From NCBI RefSeq assembly GCF_009863985.1, contig NZ_WEZT01000002.1, positions 1-59,787 on the forward strand: a DNA stretch of 59,787 bases. The letters run 5' to 3'. Under the pieces are notes generated by a model. The model saw only the letters and a program-made list of their open reading frames with translations. It was not told where the DNA came from and ran no database searches. Below, piece after piece: positions 56,557 to 59,787 of this stretch (the first letter of the stretch is position 1; every line of letters starts with the position of its first letter). Origin of the DNA: Furfurilactobacillus milii. GTDB taxonomy: Bacteria > Bacillota > Bacilli > Lactobacillales > Lactobacillaceae. The translations under genes were made by a program, and so were the position numbers.

Positions 56557-57054
56557 TTACTTCTTGTTTGTGGCTTGAGCGCCTTCCTTAGCTGAGACAG
56601 GCTTGTTAGCTAAATCAGTCCGAACAACCAAGACATCACAAACTGCGGCACGAGTGACATATTCGGTAACAGAACCGATTAATAAGCGTTCAACAGCGTT
56701 TAACCCAGTAGCGCCAATCATAATCAAATCAGTATTGAGTTCCTTAGGAACCTCTTGTGCAATGATTGACTTTGGTGCGCCATACTCGATTGAGTATTCA
56801 CACTTAACGCCAGCTTCTTTAGCTTCGGCCGCATACTTATCGAGTGTTTTCTTGGCCGTTTCAGTAACTTGTTCAACCATGGTTGTATCAAAACTTGAGA
56901 TGTTTTGGAAAGCACGGGTATCAACAACATGGAGTAAGTGCAACTCGGCATCGTCACCATTTCGTTGTGTAACCGCGACAGCCTTCTTAAAGGCCAATTC
57001 AGCTTCACGTGAACCATCGATTGGAACTAAAATCCGTTTGTATTGTTGTGCCAT
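56557..57054 (-). CDS. Universal stress protein UspA family
   Basis: 165 residues from the ATG at 57054, with AAGGGGAG upstream. The fold is clear: RILVPIDGSREAELAFKKAV at the start, the core IMIGATGLNAVERLLIGSVTEYVTRAAVCDVLVVR with the ATP-binding G-x2-G-x9-G-S pattern, and a Lys-rich tail. It probably binds ATP and helps in stress survival. The gene with its terminator is enclosed by 94-bp perfect inverted repeats within IS relics. Confidence 0.9.
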   Translation of the reverse strand: MAQQYKRILVPIDGSREAELAFKKAVAVTQRNGDDAELHLLHVVDTRAFQNISSFDTTMVEQVTETAKKTLDKYAAEAKEAGVKCEYSIEYGAPKSIIAQEVPKELNTDLIMIGATGLNAVERLLIGSVTEYVTRAAVCDVLVVRTDLANKPVSAKEGAQATNKK

Positions 57055-57115
57055 GAAATTCACTCCCCTTTATTTTTCTACCTTTATTCTACTGTAAACC
57101 GCTTGAAAACAAAAG

Positions 57116-57129
57116 TGAAAGCGCTGTAT
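57116..57129. promoter_or_regulatory. Possible CcpA (cre) site upstream of usp
   Basis: TGAAAGCGCTGTAT matches 12 of 14 positions of the cre consensus TGWAANCGNTNWCA. It lies about 60 bp before the usp start. Carbon control of usp genes is plausible but unproven here. Confidence 0.3.
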
Positions 57130-57199
57130 TTTCATTCAAAAATCCGTTTTTGCGTGCGATTTATAATAAACAAGGAGACAAATTTGAGAAGAGTGTTGG

Positions 57200-57293
57200 T
57201 AGATTGTAAAATTAATCCGAACGCTGTTCGGACAAAAAAGATCAGCTTCCTTTAAAATGGTGTTTACCACAAACCCATCTTTTAGGAGCTGAT
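57200..57293. repeat. 94-bp perfect inverted repeat, right copy
   Basis: Exact reverse complement of 56376-56469. Contains a small hairpin TCCGAAC-GCT-GTTCGGA. The outer end abuts the IS30 transposase remnant at 57303. Confidence 0.85.
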
Positions 57294-57302
57294 CCAGAAC
57301 AA

Positions 57303-57383
57303 ATGAATAATCGTCCCCGTAAATGTCTCGGATGGAAAACGCCTTATGAAATATTCTTTAATGTAGTGTTGCACTTAATTTGA
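57303..57383 (+). pseudogene. IS30-family transposase C-terminal remnant
   Basis: 26 codons encoding MNNRPRKCLGWKTPYEIFF and a short tail to a TGA, the conserved C-terminus of IS30 transposases of a second type (distinct from that at the window ends). The rest of the gene is absent; the 94-bp repeat replaces it. The terminal repeat follows at 57366-57394. Confidence 0.75.
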
Positions 57384-57394
57384 CAATTCAAGTA
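57366..57394. repeat. IS30-type terminal inverted repeat, right relic
   Basis: AGTGTTGCACTTAATTTGAC continuing to CAATTCAAGTA; inverse counterpart of 56277-56306 with several differences. Confidence 0.6.
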
Positions 57395-57466
57395 CAAAAA
57401 ACAAACGGGTTCGTCTTTGCGTATGTTTAGTGTGTTGGCTAAAAGGACACTATTGGAGGTTTATAC

Positions 57467-58051
57467 ATGCAACAGCGATGTGGATGGGCAGATCGAAATG
57501 AATTGGTTATGAATTACCATGATAGCGAATGGGGCGTACCCGTATATGAAGATCAATTATTATTTGAACTGTTAAGTTTGGAAGTATTTCAAGCTGGTTT
57601 GACGTGGTCGTTAATTTTGTCACGACGCTCAGCTTTAAGGAAAGGATTAGCAAACTTCGATATTGATCAACTAGCCGGTTTTTCCATCGCAGATACGCAA
57701 CTGCTATTGGCTGATCCAGCGATGATCCGTAACCGAAGAAAGATTGAGAACGTGATTCACAACGCGCGTCAGTGGCAACAACAGCAGTTAGGAGAGATAT
57801 CGCCGGCGGAACAGTTATGGAATTTGCAACGCCAACAACCGCTGGGATTAGAAATGGCGAGAAATGATCAAGTGAAATATACATTCATTAAACAAACAAC
57901 CACACTTTTTTATGAATGGGGGATTAGGGGAGTTGGTCCCAAAACGACCACCAGTTTCCTACAGGCGGCGGGCTTTATCAACGATCATGAAGATAATTGC
58001 TATCGCCAAAAAGAAATATATTTATCGGTCCATACCACTGGACGAATTTAA
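57467..58051 (+). CDS. tag: DNA-3-methyladenine glycosylase I
   Basis: 194 residues. Zinc ligands of the Tag family are present: Cys5 (QQRCGW), His18 (YHDSEWG), and the C-terminal His and Cys in NDHEDNCYR. The substrate pocket VFQAGLTWSLILSRR includes the conserved Glu-x-Phe-Gln-Ala-Gly-Leu-Ser/Thr-Trp pattern. It excises 3-methyladenine from DNA. GGAGG precedes the ATG. Confidence 0.93.
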   Translation: MQQRCGWADRNELVMNYHDSEWGVPVYEDQLLFELLSLEVFQAGLTWSLILSRRSALRKGLANFDIDQLAGFSIADTQLLLADPAMIRNRRKIENVIHNARQWQQQQLGEISPAEQLWNLQRQQPLGLEMARNDQVKYTFIKQTTTLFYEWGIRGVGPKTTTSFLQAAGFINDHEDNCYRQKEIYLSVHTTGRI

Positions 58052-58238
58052 GAAAACATGCGATGATGATAACGGCAAAAATTATCGCGGACATGGAGAT
58101 GGAAACCGTTCTGACACGCGGCTTCATGAGCCTGACGATGATGGTAAAACGTATTTTATTTCACAAAGTGTGAATTTTTCTACCGCCGGGGTAAAAGTAA
58201 TTTAATCTTGATGCGACAATCATTTTGGAAGAAGGCGT
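58052..58238. other. Gene-free stretch between tag and the acetyltransferase
   Basis: A frame continuous with the tag end (through DDNGKNYRGHGDGNRSDTRLH) reaches 58205 but has no start signal. A 36-residue frame from ATG 58070 has no ribosome binding site. I see no terminator or clear promoter. Confidence 0.3.
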
Positions 58239-58766
58239 TTGTGTTTGGGTAACTTTAAATTGCGACTGGCAACGACGGCAGACATGGATCAAATAATGGT
58301 GATTATCCGTGGTGCCCAGACGTTTATTGCAAAGCAAGGGTTTGACCAGTGGCAGGATGGCTATCCGGCACAGGCTGATATGTTGGCAGATATTAAGGCG
58401 AGTCGTTTGTATGTGCTTGCCAATGACACTCAAATTGCTGCTGTTGCGGCTGCGATAGTTGGTGTTGATCCGAACTACCGCTTAGTTGAAACCGGTAGTT
58501 GGCTAATGCCGTCTGCTAAGTATGCGGCGATTCATCGGGTCGCTGTCTCAAGTCAATTTCGTGGTCAGCATCTCGCTGAGACGCTGTTTACAAAGTTGAT
58601 GGCAACGTTGAAGCATGATCAAGACGTTGTGTCCGTTCGTGTCGATACGCATAAACAAAACCAAGTCCTGCAACATGTGGTCCAAAAAGTTGGTTTTGAG
58701 TACTGCGGTCATATTTATATTGACGGAAATGCACAACGTTTGGCCTATGAGTGTGTATTGAAATAA
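58239..58766 (+). CDS. GNAT family N-acetyltransferase
   Basis: 175 residues from TTG 58239 (or TTG 58245) after GAAGAAGG. The GNAT fold is recognisable: LRLATTADMDQIMVIIRGAQ at the start, strand 4 AAIHRVAVSSQFRGQHLAETLF carrying the acetyl-CoA loop (Q-x-R-G-x-H/L), and a C-terminal VGFEYCGHIYIDG. Substrate unknown. Confidence 0.88.
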   Translation: MCLGNFKLRLATTADMDQIMVIIRGAQTFIAKQGFDQWQDGYPAQADMLADIKASRLYVLANDTQIAAVAAAIVGVDPNYRLVETGSWLMPSAKYAAIHRVAVSSQFRGQHLAETLFTKLMATLKHDQDVVSVRVDTHKQNQVLQHVVQKVGFEYCGHIYIDGNAQRLAYECVLK

Positions 58767-58813
58767 GTGCATTGCGTCTCGCCTGATTCAGCAGAATGAA
58801 TGAGGCAGAAAAG

Positions 58814-59683
58814 ATGAGAATTTTAGGCGCTCGGGTTCGTGCATACCGCAAAGCACGGGGGTTATCGCAGAAGGATTTGGCTAAAAACATTTGTACCCAA
58901 GCAACTATCAGTTTGATTGAAAAACGGAATAAGATTCCGAGCATGCAGATTTTATTAAAACTTTGCAGCCGCTTGGGAATTCAATTAAATGACGTGATCG
59001 TTGAAACAGACGATCAGGCAGTCCAAATCTTTCGTGAAGTCGGTTATGCAGTGCGGACTGCTCAGTACCGTAATGCGGAAAGCCGGTTGGATCGTGTGAA
59101 ACTTCGAAGTTTGAAAGAGAATGATGAAATTAAGGCTTACTACTATTATCGTGGTCAGTTGCAACTGATGAATCATGACAATCCAGATGAGGCTATTTTC
59201 AACTTTGGCATGTTATTGAATGAGTTCAATAATCGCAGTAAGGATATCTATTCACTGATGTCACGGTTGGGATTAGGGCTTGCCTATGCGAAAAAAGGTG
59301 AATTTGACAAGGCTGAACTATTTGTTAACCAAGCCGTTCGCGATTTGGATGAATTTGACTCAGATAGTCACGATCTTGTTCAGGATCAAGTGTCTTCATA
59401 TCTACAAGCAGCTAAGTTTTTCCAAGAAATTGGCAAAGATGGTCGTACTTTATCGCTTGCCAAGAAGGCGATTAAACTGAGTGAACAAAATAATAGTTTG
59501 TTTTTACTTGAAGATATTTACCAAACAATGGCGCTTAGTCAACTCAAGTTGGATGACGATAAGAGTGCGCAACAAAATATGTATATCGCCTATGCATTAG
59601 CGTTAGTGTCTAAGAATCAGCGGTTGGCCGAGAGTATTACAAGTAATGTTGCAAAGTATCAAATTCCACCGTTGGCGTTATGA
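58814..59683 (+). CDS. XRE-family HTH regulator with TPR-like repeats
   Basis: 289 residues from ATG 58814 (TGAGGCAG upstream; an ATG at 58796 has no site). The N-terminal HTH is ARVRAYRKARGLSQKDLAKNICTQATISLIEKRNKIPS. The rest is helical repeats of TPR type (e.g. GLAYAKKGEFDKAELFVNQAV, SYLQAAKFFQEIGKDG). The architecture is that of RNPP/Rgg-like regulators, which may sense short peptides, but no peptide gene is seen next to it before the IS cuts in. Confidence 0.85.
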   Translation: MRILGARVRAYRKARGLSQKDLAKNICTQATISLIEKRNKIPSMQILLKLCSRLGIQLNDVIVETDDQAVQIFREVGYAVRTAQYRNAESRLDRVKLRSLKENDEIKAYYYYRGQLQLMNHDNPDEAIFNFGMLLNEFNNRSKDIYSLMSRLGLGLAYAKKGEFDKAELFVNQAVRDLDEFDSDSHDLVQDQVSSYLQAAKFFQEIGKDGRTLSLAKKAIKLSEQNNSLFLLEDIYQTMALSQLKLDDDKSAQQNMYIAYALALVSKNQRLAESITSNVAKYQIPPLAL

Positions 59684-59692
59684 AATTAATAG

Positions 59693-59787
59693 GGTAGATT
59701 GCAAATTTAATCCGAATTTTTGGACAAATTTGTCAGCATGATCTGATAAGGTGTTTGCCAGTCAAGTATTTTAAGTGGTCTCTGATT
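59693..59787 (-). mobile_element. IS30-family insertion sequence, 3' end (partial)
   Basis: The terminal inverted repeat begins about 59693 (GGTAGATTGCAAATTTAATCC) and leads into the transposase end on the minus strand. It is the same element type as at 1-96, in opposite orientation, with scattered differences, so they are two separate copies. Confidence 0.8.
59707..59787 (-). CDS. IS30-family transposase, C-terminal fragment
   Basis: Minus-strand frame of 26 codons with NQRPLKILDWQTPYQ and a TAA at 59709-59707. It is one residue different (Ile for Val) from the copy at 2-82. The remainder lies beyond the window. Confidence 0.8.
   Translation of the reverse strand, partial: NQRPLKILDWQTPYQIMLTNLSKNSD

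Noticed and set aside
57912-58205. 97-codon frame overlapping the tag 3' end
   Set aside because: It lies mostly inside tag in another frame and has no start signal; the part beyond tag has no recognised family.

Overview
The window comes from a low-to-moderate GC Gram-positive of the lactic acid bacteria, most likely the family Lactobacillaceae. The evidence is strong AGGAGG ribosome binding sites, frequent TTG/GTG starts, the gene order tdk-prfA-prmC-tsaC-glyA-upp-atpBEFHAGDC-DUF1146-murA-mbl-yidD-DUF2969-rodA, MurT/GatD, and a Ddl of the D-lactate type (predicted intrinsic vancomycin resistance). Both ends of the window lie inside the 3' ends of two diverged IS30-family elements in opposite orientation, so the sequence may be a contig that broke at repeated IS copies.

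Layout. 1-646: IS30 end and a gene truncated by it. 694-2828 (minus strand): murT-gatD, which amidate lipid II. 2976-8678: tdk, prfA, prmC, tsaC, then glyA and upp. 8679-15735: a leader of about 500 bp, a sigma-A promoter and the complete F1Fo ATP synthase operon ending in a strong terminator. 15806-17405: DUF1146 and murA. 17.4-49.9 kb: a complete-looking prophage of about 32 kb inserted between murA and mbl. 49884-56193: cell shape and wall genes (mbl, yidD, DUF2969, rodA), a solitary GcvH-like protein, a class I amidotransferase-like peptidase, a probable DUF2785 protein and ddl. 56277-57394: nested IS relics around a universal stress protein gene, including a perfect 94-bp inverted repeat. 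57467-59683: tag, a GNAT acetyltransferase and an HTH-TPR regulator.

The prophage is a siphovirus with HK97-type capsid genes and probably cos packaging. Its leftward lysogeny module holds a tyrosine integrase, a membrane-anchored Ltp-like superinfection-exclusion protein, a short ImmA-like metallopeptidase and a CI-type repressor. It faces a rightward cro-antirepressor arm across a control region with two copies of a 12-bp palindrome. The early region follows: Gp157, an AAA_24 ATPase, a DUF669 protein with an SSB-like C-terminal tip, a replisome organiser containing candidate origin repeats, and a DnaC-type loader, then small proteins and a DUF1064 nuclease-like protein. HNH, terS and terL lie around a probable cos region, followed by DUF1056, portal, protease, capsid, connectors, tail tube and tail chaperones with a CCCAAAA -1 frameshift. 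The tail tip contains tape measure with a lytic transglycosylase domain, Dit, Tal, a putative clan GH-A glycosidase, BppU and XkdX. Lysis uses a holin pair and a Sec-exported GH25-SH3-LysM endolysin.

The most rewarding points are the tail-borne GH-A-like glycosidase, the 94-bp perfect inverted repeats bracketing usp, the Ltp homologue lacking a lipobox, the SSB-like DUF669 tip, the long repeats flanking the terminase genes, and the unresolved att sites with candidate integrase arm sites at both ends. I saw no tRNA, rRNA, CRISPR array or recognisable defence island.
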